Positions 21,747-34,226 are shown, counted from the first letter of the stretch. The stretch: 64,000 nucleotides of DNA from Stereocaulon alpinum (GCA_018257865.1 JAEUBA010000026.1:1-64000); one strand, 5' to 3'. Numbers and translations are program-made. The notes: generated by a model not told the origin, from the letters alone.

Positions 21747-24428
21747 ACGGCCGGTATTGGCGATGTGATAACTGATTCTAGCCCTCATTTTTGTAGTTTT
21801 ACTGTGCCTATATACCATCTGGAGCTGGAAGACTGGTAGCATTGGTATGGAGTATTGATCGATCTCTAAAAGTCTTCCCTAGCAAAGCTTGCGTCCAGAA
21901 GATTGCGGCTACTTCTTGTTATACCCATGGCGCCTTATAGCATGATTTTATTCAATCATACCTATTGCAGGGAGAAGGTTGCAGCGGCTCCCTGTGATAC
22001 GCGCTGATCCAAATCGTCCTCTAGGTCTGAGTCCGGGGCCTGTCCCGGAGCGTGATATCCATGTCCTGGTTCAGCCGGTATCTATCTTCAACAACCACCC
22101 AGCAGGACAAGTTTAAAAATTTAATACAGATAAAGGACCTATTGAAGTAGCTGCGAAGGGAGTGTCTTGGAAATTTGAATAAAATGTCCTCCTTACACAG
22201 AGTTTTTTATTGCCGGCCCTCTCCTGGGAGGGACTTCTTATCCCGGCACGGCCGGCACATTTGTTACTGCCTCAATCAGTCCTCAGTGAATATCTGGACA
22301 TATGTGAATGGTGAGAAGGGGGGAGGTGATCATCAATGGCTCGAAGAGGAGCTTGTAATGTACGAGCGGTTGGTGAGTGACCTTATGGGAATGTTTCGAC
22401 TCTGTACTCAGCAATACAGGAGGTTTCTCTACCACCACACTGAGGTGCTAGACTTTTAATCAGCATGAGAACGAAGACTTCTTGGACTTCAGACGTCAAG
22501 GGGCTAATAGAACCTCGCAATTTGGTGGCGCGAAATACATATAGTAGTACAGGCCGAGGATATCAATAGAAGTAAACATGTCAACAACGAACCAATCAGG
22601 GAGGCTCTTTTCCTTCCTCTGAGATCACAAACACTCGCTTTCACGCTGTTGGCGACACAGTACAAACACCCTCTGAAGCTTCCTTTCGCACTAGCGACTA
22701 CAGACACGTTCCGGCCGTACATAAACATACATGGGAAGCACACACACCTCCATGTCGGTCTTCACCTGATGACACAAAGGATAGCAGCCGAGCTGCTGAG
22801 CTTGCACTCTCTGGCGTGGTGTCCTTCCGCACTCAACGAAGGAAATTCGGCCTGAAGGAATGAGCCAAGGGAGACGCCCATGGTCAAGGGCTTCGTGGGA
22901 TTTTTGCTACTCGGTGATAGAGTGCTGATCATGATCGGCATCTCACAGCAGTCATAATAGTCTGACCCGCGGAGTGCACCATCCGCACGGCAGGGCAAAC
23001 TCTTCTCTGAAGTGCTATCAGTCTATGTGGCACTGCCCTCGATCCTCCTCATACTCCGCCTTCCCTTCCACCTCGCTCTCGGAGAAAATCGTCACAGCAC
23101 CCTTAGTCAGAGCCCTGTACAACGTTCCGATAACGCAAGTAAGATCGCAACACGTGTGTCCGTCACAGCACAGTTCGTAGCGCCACTACATCTGATGATC
23201 CTGTCGACCAAGAGTCCTGAACAGGCACCTCACCCTTCAATGACTGTCAGGTGTCCTGCACGTCGTCGGAATTTGGAATCAATGCAGCGAAAGACCCTAC
23301 ACTGCCCTGCCTAAGCGATCTACAGACAATTGGAATGCGACGCCATGCAAGGGAATTGGCCTCTCTTGTTGCCAATGTCCGAGCTATCAGGCGTAGATTG
23401 AAGGCTTCACACGTACGAAACGCCAGGCAGCGACGCATAGCAGACCGCTACTGCTGGTGACATGGAGCAATGGGGACCTTAATCTTACTCCACTGTCTGA
23501 GATCCTTGTCGACGATAATTCTCTTGGTACACCGCTCCTGCTGGCGAACACGAGGGCTTGTCCTATCAGAATTTACAGGAGATCTATTGAGAGCTACGGT
23601 GGCATGTGATAGCGAACGATAGACACGCTCATCTCCGTGCAGCACAGGCATCCGAGTAGAATTGAAGACTAGGAGCCAATCGTAGGGGCATGCATCTCAG
23701 ACCAATGCTCACGAACAAACTACCCTGCGATCTGCAGCATTGTCCAGCGGTGAATTCTTGTGATAGCGCCCCGAACCCTGCGTATTCGTTACATTACATG
23801 GAAGTCCTCGAACTCTCTGATGTAACCGATCGGCCGTTCAGCTCGATCGGATAACGTTGGGAGAGCTGTTTGGCAGAAATGCTGTGAGGCTACAGATTCC
23901 AATCGTTCCGCACCACCAACATGCCAGTCACGAGGCTTGAGAGTCGTCCACTTGACATCAAATTTGGGTGTCACGAAATCTTCACTCCTGAGAGATGCAT
24001 TGTTCTCTCGCCGGTCCCGGCTGCTTCTCTTCGCCACCGAAAAACCCCTCTTCATTGCTACCTACTTCAATACGTGAGCATTCCAAATTATTTTTCGATC
24101 AAACCAACTGTTGTAGACGAATTATCGTGCCTACAGAGAGCCTGCCTATACGTCGCCACTGCTGGGATAGCAGCTGAGATACTACGACGTCGTTGAACCC
24201 TGCGGTTCACAGCCTAGTGATCACCAGTATTGTCAATCACAGATCCTCTCATCTGAGCATAACTGGCAGCATCTAATCGTCATCCGTGCTGGACGACTTA
24301 GACAGACAGGACAGACGTCGAGATCTAGAGGAACGTACGACACCGTGACAATCCCGGTCTAAAGCTGTACCTCTGCTCCGATTGTTTCACTAAACTTTAC
24401 TGACTTCGATCGTTCAGATAAGTACACC
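21747..24428. other. 2.7 kb without a convincing gene
   Basis: This is the largest empty stretch in the window. Frames of 60-100 codons occur on both strands (for example 23012-23314 and 23921-24196 on plus, 23789-24055 on minus), but none shows family-like motifs or linked splice sites. I see no transposase, terminal repeats or tRNA. It may be a long regulatory region for the Myb-like gene, a noncoding transcript, or an old decayed gene. Confidence 0.5.
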
Positions 24429-26483
24429 ATGGTTGAGACACCAAAACGTTCACGCAACGACGTGCTGAGCCCAGGTTCAGAGACGCATGTCTCGGGTCCT
24501 CGATCCTACACAACAGCGGCAAACACCAACGTTGCAAGTCTGCCCAGCTCGCCGCACGTTTCAAGGCCGTCTACATCGATGGTGTTGTCGATGAATGCTC
24601 AAGATGAACACCTAAGCACGTTGCAGAACTTCAGTATGCGCTGGTGCTACTGTCGTCTCCCTGATGATGCTAACAAGTCGGCAGCGATAAAAATTCCAAA
24701 AAAAGCAGACAGAGACGATGACCCCACCTTCAACGTGGGCAAAGTCAACCTCACTCAGAAGTCGCGGACTAATCCACCGGCCGGTTCTGGACCTGTTCGG
24801 ATCGTTGATCACGGCAATGAAGACGAGGCACATCATTCAATCACTGCCTTGCTGCCCAGAGCGGTCCAACCTTCGGTACCAGTAACAGCTCACCTCCCTG
24901 AATACAGTAATCCCGAATCCCATTTGAAAAACAGTGATGACATTTACCAGCGCAGCCATCAACGAACAATGCCAATCTTGTTGAACCATATCCCTGATCG
25001 TCAACCTACGACCGACGAACAGCGCATTGATGCTCGGGCCCGTTTGACTCCGTCGTTGCAATGTCGCAGCGCAGAGTGGAAAACCCCAGAGCGGACGGGA
25101 AATTCCCACGAAGCAGCATCTAGACCTGCCACAGGGTGCACGAAAAACATCATAGATGACTATGCGTTAAGAACAGCCCCATCTTACGACGGACGTTCGG
25201 ATGAAACGGCTAACCCTGTCCCTAGGTGTATCAAGACGACTACAACAGAGAGATCAGCATATACCACCACTGCATCCACTCCAACCTCCACCACCCAAGA
25301 GTCTTCGAACCCCGAAGATGTAGCAAATACGACAAATTCAATCGAAGCGCAAGGACCCGGCGGTCGGTTTTGGACCCCAGGAGAGCATAGAATGGTCGTT
25401 GATTGTCGATTGAAGAACGAGAGTTGGGAGACAATCGCTGAGAAAATGCCAGGCCGAACGGCCGAAGACTGTCGGCGTTATATTGAGGAACCGAGATCGC
25501 GGGGTATGCCAGGGAATGGGTCCCATCCACATTGGACAACCGATGAGGAGAACATAGTGCATGAAATGAGGAGTCAGGGGAAAAAATGGCCTGAGATCGC
25601 GGAGGCACTGCCGGCTCGTAGTGCCGGTGGCTGCCGCACTCGATGGAAGGACAAATTCGCACCGAAGAAGGAGAAGAAGCGGGCGTGGTGGGAGATTGCT
25701 TACGAAGCGAGGATAGAGCTGACGCAAGATCGCTCTGGGCATGGGCAACGATCACCACGGCCACATCGCGCGGTCCGAAAGCGTGTCGTGAGGGTTCCAC
25801 CTAGAAAAAATCCTGAGGACGCTGGCGAGAATTCGCAAAGACGTGCCTCGACCTTCCAAACAGCTATGCACGGTCATAGCAGAGGATCGATCGTGGAAAG
25901 TTTCCCACAACGCAGCCTAATGAGCGCCACAGAGGGGAGAGGCGCCCAAGGACCTTATCATCAATCGCCGAGAGAAGGACCTCTTAACGCCAGACACGTA
26001 GCCCAGACTCCGTTTATCCCACCACCGTGGTCGCCTGCGCACGTCGATTATGGAATCGACCCTTCGTCCTACGGAGTTCAAGTGAGTGACATGGTACCCT
26101 ACCCATACCAACAGACCGGCCGCGAACAGCAAAGTATGAACCAAGTCCCCTCTCCAGATTCAAGACGTGACCTCAGTCGCGTATCTACGACCAGCCCACA
26201 TTCGTACCAACTCCCGAGGCCACATAACGATAGGGTTTTCGAGCAGCGAAACTCCAATCTGGCTGATGATGCTGATGTTGACATGTCATCGAGCACGTAC
26301 GACATTGAGTCACATCAACGTCAGAGGATGCTAAGTATACAGTCGCTTTGCGCACCTGACGGCGACTCTGTTACTTCTGAATACTGGAGTCCCGGACGTG
26401 GCCAAATGTCTAGGTCGGATAAAAATCAACAATCAGCAGCTTTCACAGGGAGAAATGCCTCGAACTTTGCGAAGCAGACCTAA
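24429..26483 (+). CDS. two-repeat Myb/SANT-like DNA-binding protein
   Basis: A single exon encodes 684 aa. Two Myb-like repeats lie near the middle: about residues 313-357 (FWTPGEHRMVVDCRLKNESW, then IAEKMPGRTAEDCRRYI) and about 368-410 (HWTTDEENIVHEMRSQGKKW, then IAEALPARSAGGCRTRW). The spaced tryptophans and the R-T/S-x-x-x-C-R-x-R/Y-W/I helix support DNA binding. A Lys/Arg-rich stretch follows (KDKFAPKKEKKRAWW), suited to nuclear import. The rest is Ser/Pro/Gln-rich and disordered. It is probably a transcription factor; targets are unknown. The ATG lies in a good context (CACCATGG) and is the first in the frame. Confidence 0.85.
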   Translation: MVETPKRSRNDVLSPGSETHVSGPRSYTTAANTNVASLPSSPHVSRPSTSMVLSMNAQDEHLSTLQNFSMRWCYCRLPDDANKSAAIKIPKKADRDDDPTFNVGKVNLTQKSRTNPPAGSGPVRIVDHGNEDEAHHSITALLPRAVQPSVPVTAHLPEYSNPESHLKNSDDIYQRSHQRTMPILLNHIPDRQPTTDEQRIDARARLTPSLQCRSAEWKTPERTGNSHEAASRPATGCTKNIIDDYALRTAPSYDGRSDETANPVPRCIKTTTTERSAYTTTASTPTSTTQESSNPEDVANTTNSIEAQGPGGRFWTPGEHRMVVDCRLKNESWETIAEKMPGRTAEDCRRYIEEPRSRGMPGNGSHPHWTTDEENIVHEMRSQGKKWPEIAEALPARSAGGCRTRWKDKFAPKKEKKRAWWEIAYEARIELTQDRSGHGQRSPRPHRAVRKRVVRVPPRKNPEDAGENSQRRASTFQTAMHGHSRGSIVESFPQRSLMSATEGRGAQGPYHQSPREGPLNARHVAQTPFIPPPWSPAHVDYGIDPSSYGVQVSDMVPYPYQQTGREQQSMNQVPSPDSRRDLSRVSTTSPHSYQLPRPHNDRVFEQRNSNLADDADVDMSSSTYDIESHQRQRMLSIQSLCAPDGDSVTSEYWSPGRGQMSRSDKNQQSAAFTGRNASNFAKQT

Positions 26484-26886
26484 GAGGTGGTATCTACAAG
26501 GACTCTGCATGAACCCTTGGACCACGACAAAGTCTCGTAACGATATTACTCCCTGCTTCACATCAAGAAGCAGACGGAGAGCCTCGTTTGCGAGCGATGT
26601 CCAAAAAAATAAATTCTTGATTCTAGGTTTCAGTGGTCTTGTGCAGTAGCGGTTCTATTACAACAGCAGCGAGCGGGTTAGCGACCTCCTTTGTGGCTTC
26701 ATAACCATGTTTTCAGCATACATGAAAGCCTGAGACATTCAAGCGGGAGCAAAAGCAGGAGAACGGAGTACTTTACAGGAATGGATTTTTGAGAATTGGC
26801 CAGGGTGCATGTATTGCTTTATCTCAAGCTGCTTCTAGCAACTATAGCTTCTCTCACGACCATTAACCCCCAAAAATACCACTGAC
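26484..26886. other. spacer between convergent genes
   Basis: This lies between the 3' ends of the Myb-like gene and COA1. No frame or repeat of note was seen. Confidence 0.5.
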
Positions 26887-27608
26887 CTACCTCTCATCCT
26901 CCGCCTCCAACGCCGTATTCAAAAACGGATCCTCCCTCCCCTCATCCATAAGCTCTATCTTCCTCCCATCCTCAGTCTCCAAACTCCACTCCTTAGTCTC
27001 AAACTACAAATCAAAATCAGCACAATCCAACCCACCGCCCACCATCCTTTCCCCCCAACCCAAAAACACAACTAAGAAAAAAAAAACAAACTCACCCTCC
27101 CCATCCTCTCCCTCCTCTCACTCCGAAACCTCATCCACCCCTTCCCCCTCGTCCCCTTAACCCCAAACCCAATATCCACCCGCCCATGCAACTGGTTCAT
27201 CTCCCCCCATATCCAAGGCCACATATCCCGAAAATAAATCTCCTCTCCCAACTCCCGTTTCCCCACCTCGCTCGTGCGTAACGCATACAACGTAGCCGCT
27301 ACTATTGACGAAGATGATTTCTGATAATTGAATATTCCGAGCGCGGACATCGTTACTAGGGCTAGGAATATTGGGAGCGTCTTGGCCCAGACGCGCCAGG
27401 ATGAGGTTAGTGTTGGGAGGGCGCGGTCGGAGCGGCGTTCCATTAGGCGGCCGGTGGTGGAGGTTGGGGGGGCGATGAGCGTTCGGGTTGGGGTTTTGGT
27501 GAGGGGGGTGGGGCGGATGGTGTTTCTGAGCATGGGGGAGGGGCGCTGGAGGATGGGGGAGCTTCGGAGGAGGGATAGGACGGGGGTGGGGAGGTGGGGT
27601 TTTGCCAT
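26887..27608 (-). CDS. COA1: cytochrome c oxidase assembly factor 1 homolog
   Basis: Two minus-strand exons, 27608-27096 and 27003-26887, encode 209 aa. The intron (GTGAGT...TTTGTAG, 92 bases) joins RRERMGR to FETKEWSLETEDGRKIELMDEG. An Arg/Pro/Thr-rich mitochondrial leader (about 1-60) is followed by one membrane segment (TLPIFLALVTMSALGIFNYQK, about 78-98). The conserved core follows, with ATLYALRTSEVGKRELGEEIYF and PWIWGEMNQLHGRVDIGFGVKGTKG-like sequence, typical of Coa1. The protein sits in the mitochondrial inner membrane and helps early assembly of Cox1. I chose MAKPHLP at 27608 because it gives a normal leader; the frame is open upstream to about 27746. Confidence 0.9.
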
Positions 27609-27831
27609 GGTGGTGTTTTGGTAGATTGTTTGTTGTTTGTGTACGGATCTTGGAATCATGTTCATCCATTTGCGGAATTGGGATGTTTTAGCATACTGAA
27701 GCCCTAACCCTACTTTTTCCCTTGCGCGGACAAAGAGCCTCGACACGTGAGATGGTGCAATGACTGTTATAATGCGGTGCTCGCCTGATCTTTAACATCT
27801 AGAGCTGTCTTGAACAAGCTTGGTGTTCAGC
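27609..27831. promoter_or_regulatory. short divergent promoter, COA1 and small membrane protein gene
   Basis: Only 223 bases separate two start codons facing away from each other, so the two genes probably share promoter elements. The 5' untranslated regions must be short. Confidence 0.5.
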
Positions 27832-28583
27832 ATGGCTACTGCGCGCTTACGCAAGACATTTCATTACCCGGCTGACAACAGTGACGATGACGATACACCT
27901 AGAGACCTGGACGAAGAAGGTAGGTATACAGGTGCGAGAGTATATTGGTGTTACGTGACGCGTACTTATATAAATGATCAGAGCAGGAGAAGCTGATCAA
28001 GAAGCTTCGCGAGGAAGATGATGAGCGCAATGAAGAGTATAAGGTGTGTGATTATCCCATCTCTGGCCATTATCCTGGATTGTAGCTGATACCACCAGCG
28101 CATCTTCCTTGCCATTCCCACAATTTCAGCAACGTCCTATGTACCAGCTCTCATAATGTCACGCCTGATCCAAGTCAAACTCATCAGCCTCCTCAGCATG
28201 ACGTCCCTGATAACGACCGCCTATATCCTAGTCTTCGTTCCTAATACAAGAGTCGACTCGTCTGAGCCCATGAAATCAAGACGTCAACTCGCGACAACAC
28301 CAGAGCCCAGTCCTCTCCACAAGTATATTGGCTACCTCAACGGAGGTCTGAGTCTGCTGATTGGTCTCAATGCGATAAGCTTTAAGGATAACCGGGGTGT
28401 ACACGAAGGGTTCTGGCTCCTCGCTTTGTTGCCTGTTGGTGGGTCGCGTTGACCCCAAACGACTTCATTTGAGCTGATCACTTGCCAGTGTCGTTCTCCA
28501 TCATAATGCTTGCGAGGCGTCTGATGCTCTCTGTGGATGTAGGCGAGCTAGAAGAGCTGAAGTATAGATACAAAGGAGCATGA
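27832..28583 (+). CDS. conserved small membrane protein, function unknown
   Basis: Four exons, 27832-27919, 27982-28043, 28099-28438 and 28489-28583, encode 194 aa. The acidic N-terminus (DNSDDDDTPRDLDEEEQEKL) runs into a charged helix. Three or four hydrophobic segments follow: IFLAIPTISATSYVPALIM, LISLLSMTSLITTAYILVFV, YIGYLNGGLSLLIGLNAISF and FWLLALLPVVSFSIIMLARRL. The C-terminus is DVGELEELKYRYKGA. All introns have GT-AG ends, and the phases fit (for example CCT GTT G|TG makes PVV). I recognise it as a type widespread in filamentous ascomycetes but know no function. It ends 109 bases from the convergent DUF1763 gene. Confidence 0.8.
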
Positions 28584-28692
28584 AGGCCCTCTTGTCTTGG
28601 ACAGACAGCTGGCGCAGAGATCGATAGCAGCCTTGCAGGAACAGCTGGAGCGTTTATGTACACTAGCCATTTGGAGACTGCCGATGCGCTGG

Positions 28693-29277
28693 TCAGCGCA
28701 CATATGCCGTTTGTGAATTTCTGCCTTGAATGTCCTCTGTCCTGGTCTCTTCAAGTTCTTCACCCTCTGTCGCCGGAGGAGTGGAGGAACTGGTAGCAGG
28801 AGCGTTGTCCGGTAACTCAGCCCTCGAGATCAATCTCGTTGGCAAGCACATGCCCATAGATTCATTCAGCATTTTCAGCGTGATCTCGAAATGTTGCAAC
28901 ATAGGTTGAGCGCTCTTTTTCTTCTCGACAACGATCCTCATGGATTGACTACCCTGTTGTCAGCTCAAAATATATCTACCAGACCTCCATACTCACTCTG
29001 ACCCAAGCCTCCTTCCCCCAGCTTCCCACCACCATGTATGTAACAAATCCTTCACGATGAAGTGCTCCAGGCCCCTCTCTCTAGCAGCGCCGTTGAGAAA
29101 TTCCAGAGTGTTCTTGATCTTCTGATCGCTGAAGTCTGCCGCACTTCCTGCACGGTATGTGTGTCTTATGAGGGTTCTCAAGGTGTAGCGTGCAGGGGCA
29201 GAGTATTGGATTGCATGGAGCGCCTGGCGGTATAGGGTGCGATATGATCTCACAATGTCTTGACTGCTCGGACCCAT
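28693..29277 (-). CDS. DUF1763 family protein
   Basis: Two minus-strand exons, 29277-28997 and 28948-28693, encode 178 aa. The 48-base intron has a GTGAGT donor and a GGTAG acceptor and makes the junction GSDQSMRIVVEKKK. Residues 1-80 carry the DUF1763 pattern: IVRSYRTLYRQALHAIQYS, ARYTLRTLIRHTYR, NTLEFLNGAARERGLEHFIVKDL. The arginines and the S-Y-R-x-L-Y-R order resemble LYR-type small mitochondrial proteins, so a mitochondrial role is possible but is inference. The C-terminal tail is acidic and Ser/Thr-rich. Confidence 0.8.
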
Positions 29278-29736
29278 AGGAAATTCCTGGTCGTCCTTGA
29301 CCTGTTACTTGATAAAGCAGGAAATACATCGCCGAGAGTACCAAGACTCACAAGAGCACCGAAAAGTACAAGGTTTATGCTAAAACACTTTAGCCGCCGA
29401 GTTTGCTAGCGTGTATTTTCCGCCTCAACCTCATCCACTCCTGTCAGATTTGTGACACGCCTACATTTGGGGCGTTCTACAACAACCGATGTAAACGTAG
29501 CAAAATTCCAGCAACAATGCCGCTACCATGAAGCGTCGTGTGTATTCTATGGAGTAGTGCTACTCACGTAGCCGGCCAAGTCTGTTAAGCTCTGGTCGAG
29601 CCCGGACCCGCCTTGAGCGAATAGGCAGGAGCGAGCCGCTGTACTTGTATACAAGGGAGCTGTTAGGGTTGTATTCCTTTGTTCCGATATCTTCTGGGCT
29701 GGCATTCTAATTTTACATTGCACTGCATTGCATAAG
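29278..29736. promoter_or_regulatory. divergent promoter region, DUF1763 and DUF2293 genes
   Basis: This 459-base stretch lies between two divergent starts. No frame or strong motif was seen. Confidence 0.4.
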
Positions 29737-32700
29737 ATGGTTCGTGTTCATGAGCGTCATGGCTCAGCTGCTCCTTCAGCTGCTGTATTTCACAGGAGAC
29801 CGGCACCGAAGAAAAAAGCTTCATATCAAGTGATCTTCGAGGAGATTGGTGGGAAGCAGAAGAAGCTTAAGACTCTTGTATGTGCTTTCGAACTTCTCCT
29901 TGCCCCATTTTCACTGCAGTGTCGTAATGCTCGATCCCTTCTACAGCTACACACCAAAGCCAAAGCTCCCGAAGGGTATACATTCATCCCTGCGGGTGAT
30001 CCACAATTGACGAATAGATGCAAGCAAATTGCGAAAGATGAGGGGCTCACTGTCTATATCGTTTCGGTAAGTTCTCAAGTTCCTTGCGGAGGATGATGTT
30101 GACTTAGTTTCAGACCAGCACCAACCCACACAAGGCTTTGTCTCGAGAAACACACAGAGTCGGGTATCATTTCCCGAGCGTGACCGTTGAGAAGGCATGC
30201 GATAGCCTTGGTGTTTCACTCACGACCTCAGGCCGTGTTTCAGAATCTCATCTGGCAACGCTAGATGAGAGCAAAGCACGCACTAGGAATACAAATCGTC
30301 AACCCGCTAAGAAAAAGCAGAAGTCTGGCGGCCCGAATGAGCTCCCAGTGTTTGACATCCAGGCACTTTCTCAAGCTGTGATCGATACCCAAGCTCGTGA
30401 AGCTATTAAGGACCTGTTTCCAAATATACCTTCAGATGATCTTCACGTCATTGTTGGCCGATCTTTCCAAAAGGTACCCCTGTTCTCTTTACTACCAATA
30501 ATATCTTAACATTAGTAGGGACAAGGTCTTGTAGGCACAGCAGATGGCATGACTCTCGTACGACGTGCTCAGCTCGCTGTTATTGCACACATTCGCCACG
30601 TCTACACCGATTATGACAGAATGCTTAAACAGGGTACGTGGCATGAAGCAAGACAGCACGTGGAACAACTCTGTCTCGACAAGCTCCTACGGTGGAGAGG
30701 CGATGAGGCTGATGTCAATAATGTTGACGAAATGCTACGAGAAGTCATTGTCATTCCTGACGACGAGGACGAAGAAGATGACCAGATGCAAGGTCAACCA
30801 TCGTCACTCCGTGAAGAATTCAAGTCGACCACTGGCGTTGAGATCGTCTCGGCCGATGACTTGTATAGTCAACCTATCGACTATGCTAATGCAGATCGAC
30901 TAGGCGGCCAAGGTAAGTTGGACAGCCCCAATTCGGACGACGGGGAAGTAGTCGAATTCCTTGGACGAGGTCCATTGAATTATATAAATCAAGTACAATA
31001 CAACGAACATAGACAAAATCAAATGGAAGCCGAGCGCCACCGGAGATGGGAGCAAGCACGAAATCGCCGCAGAAAGGCTTCAGAGACAATATATGTCACG
31101 GATGACGGCCCAATATTTTCAGCAAACAGGGACGTAGGCAAAACGCCTTCGTATCCAATCCAGCTTGACTACGAGCAGGCGTATAGGCCAGAGCCGCGCC
31201 ACCAAGTGGCAGAAGCTTCGAGCTTCCAGGCATCCCGAACCCCTGTCTATACTCAATTGATTCCATTGCCACGAGAAACAAAGCGTCAGTATCTTGCAAG
31301 CCCTCAAAGACGAGGGCGAGACTTGAGCCAGGGGTTGTCGAATCAGGTGAGTCCCTGTTACTGACCAGATTTAGCCTGATGGCATGTGTTTAAGGCAAAG
31401 GTAGGTTCTCTTGCAAGTGGGACATACTGAGTCATTGCAGGTTGTCTTCCCGGCTCCACAATATCGATCACCTCCAACAAGAAAAGTTACAGAGCTGAGT
31501 CGCGTCTATCATACCAATGAACCGCAACCTCCACCGTCAGCAGCCAACCAACCTGATATGTTACGCCCTCCGCCGACAGTTGCGGAGCAGACTACGAGGA
31601 TGGCGAGCATACACGATTTTGTTCATGACACTAGAAATAGCCTCTATACCAATTCCTTCGAATATAATGCACGCCGACACTCAGAATCAATCCTGCCTTC
31701 AGTTGAAGGAGACACCCGTCCTGAAGCACAGCATTCATTCGTTGATGCTCATTCACAGCGAAACAATCCATTCGCTTTAGGTGAAATTACCAATCGCGAA
31801 ATGCTGCCGGAATTTGTGCATTCCAAAGATACCCTTGGAACCCACGAAGGGCCATCACAAGACAGAAAGCGAAAGAATGTTGACCATCAAGTTGCTGATT
31901 ATCATAAGCGAGACTGGGGTGTTCTCTTGCCTCTCCGAAACGAAGAAAGCTATCAACAAACACATAAAAGGCCTGCTGAGGCTCTACATGAACGGGATAG
32001 GCGACCACTTGCAGCCGACAACAGAATCGTGCAGCTTCCACCTAGAGAAGCGATGAGCTACGCAGGGAGCCACGCACGTGTGCGAATGGTTAACCGTCAG
32101 GGGCTTACCGAGGATCAGTCGGTTCGTCGCGCATCTAGAGAGCATTTCCAAGTTCCTCTCCTAAGTCAAGAGACTTTACGACAGCCTCAGTCTCTTTTAC
32201 GCTCTAATTTGGTTCAGCCTGTCTATGACGATGCATCTCCTACTCTCGTGAAAGCTTCCAAGAGCGCTACGTTGAATCGTAACGTCATTGATCCGTCTTT
32301 GTCTTCGGGTCATGCTCCTGGCATTATTGCGGGTGAGGGTGGAAGTCTTACAGGCTCATATGTTGCCATGGAACGCTCGCAGGGTTTCGAATATGCAGGG
32401 ACAGAGATGCGTAGCGAATTCCGCAAGCTATTGATCGATGACCGACAAGCCAGAGAACATCAGCCAGGCATGAGAGATGGCCCAGCAACGGAGCGTTTCG
32501 ATTATGCATATCTACAGAATGCACAACCAGAGATTCGTGTACCTTCAAGGTCTGATGCAGATGGGCACGTGCGAGGTTCTGAGCAGTATCGTGAACGGGC
32601 TGTGAACGACAACCCGTCGCAATCAAGAAGTATACATAAGGAGCCATTCTTCTATGATCAGCATTTTAGGGCTAGCGATCAGCATATCAGGAACAACGGC

Positions 32701-33023
32701 CAACACTCTCTTACGAACGCGGAAGCACAACGTCCAGATTCTTTCGAGAGACGCGCAGCTCAGCCCGTGCTTAGACCCGCTGTGGATCAATGGTTGGATT
32801 TGGGACTTTCTCCTTATGTTTTGCTGGGCTAACACAGGTTTCCTCTAGGAGTCAGAGATCGCATTCGTGGAATCAAGCTTCTCATGGGGCCTTCGAACAC
32901 GGGCTGCCTGTTGCCAATAGGAGCAATGGCTACATTGAGAACGTCCGGCCTGTGTCCCTCAGCTACAAAGACCCAAGGCAGATCGAAATGAGAGCGCCAG
33001 GGGAAGTTGTTGTTCTGGAATGA
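29737..33023 (+). CDS. DUF2293 domain protein with long disordered C-terminus
   Basis: Six exons, 29737-29877, 29947-30066, 30114-30473, 30519-31346, 31441-32792 and 32849-33023, encode 991 aa. Near the N-terminus is a conserved stretch (YTFIPAGDPQLTNRCKQIAKDEGLTVYIVS). The DUF2293 domain follows at about residues 170-255 (ALSQAVIDTQAREAIKDLFPNIPSDDLHVIV, then VRRAQLAVIAHIRHVYTDYDRML). This is known in fungi, with unknown function. The rest is polar and disordered, with an acidic patch (IVIPDDEDEEDDQ) after the domain. The last intron has an unusual GTTGGA donor but a GCTAAC branch and a CTCTAG acceptor; it makes TG|G (Trp) and adds 58 residues ending GEVVVLE. Without it the protein would stop at 32832. 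Confidence 0.8.
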
Positions 33024-34226
33024 TTAGAAGAACGAGCCGAGAATGTCACCATGGAGTAACACGCCGACCCCTTACTGAAGCTGATCGTACACGAGGCGTA
33101 AGGGTCTTGATCCTGCAAGTGAAAAGAGTGATGGTCTGGTAGGTCTCTTGCGTTCGCTGGTTCGTACGAGGTGAGTACTACTGTCCAAAATTTTGTTGTA
33201 TTGAAACCCGTTAAGCTGTTCAGGGGAGCTGATCGAACGGGAGGGGAGCTAGGGGACATGATTAGGGACGAAGATGTAGCTCCGTACAGAGACGCAGGTT
33301 GGCCGCGTAATGCCAGAGCATGGAGATATTGATTAGGGAAGGGCAGTACTCATTACATAGATCCTCCTCATGCTGTTATCGTAAAATGACTAGATGGTGG
33401 GTGCGGGTCCTAAGAAGCTAGGCTATGCTTAGGGAGCTGGCCAGATTCGAAAGCGTTGTCAGACTTCCAACGTACAAAAGTACGCTGTGCAGATGCTGAA
33501 GACTGACTGGCGAGGACGATGGCGCAAACATCCTACTAGCACAGCAGTAATAGCATAAAAGCATAAAACATGAATGTAATGTTATGTCATCTATAATCTA
33601 ATCGCGGAGGGATCTTCGATGGCCTCACTAAGAAGTATTTGGTGTCAAAGTCAAGCGCTCAAGCTCTCGTTTAGGGGCTTTTTGCCGTCTTGGCATAAGT
33701 CACTAAAGTCGTTGATGCCGACAAAAACCCTAAAAAGCCTAAAAGAAGTCGCCCCAGCGAAAAGAAGACTTAGGGTCATTCATACCCATCAAACTCAACA
33801 AAGACCACCTTCAGCCTCTATCTTTGTATATTGTATACTACCAATTTACCTTGTATGGTTCCTCTGTCTCTATATATCACCCTTAAACCTTCTCCACATT
33901 CCTCCCACCATAGTCCTCTCAGCACCTGCATACCCCCTCCTGCACGCCCCACTCTAGGTCACGCCGAAGTTTGAGCGGCCATCAAGACTCTCTGTCGCCT
34001 GGGCCTGGTCCAACATTCTTGTCTATGCTCGCTGTGAGACCGGTCACAATCTCAAGATAACTCCAGGACCAAGTCGTCGGGCTCACAGTCCGGATCTTGT
34101 GTAGCAAATCACACTGCTATGATCTGAACCGAACCTAATGGATTACCCTTGGTTCTACCTCCACCTCCGATTCGAGGGAAGACTCGACACCAAACCAGGC
34201 ACCAGGTACACTCTATTACTGACCAG
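33024..34226. other. 1.2 kb intergenic, no gene seen
   Basis: This lies between the DUF2293 gene and the carrier gene. A 112-codon frame at 33619-33957 has a chance-like composition and no splice-linked continuation. The right part is the carrier promoter. Confidence 0.5.

Noticed and set aside
33619..33957. 112-codon plus-strand frame with a hydrophobic end
   Set aside because: No ATG context, splice signals or conserved motif support it; it lies in the carrier upstream region.
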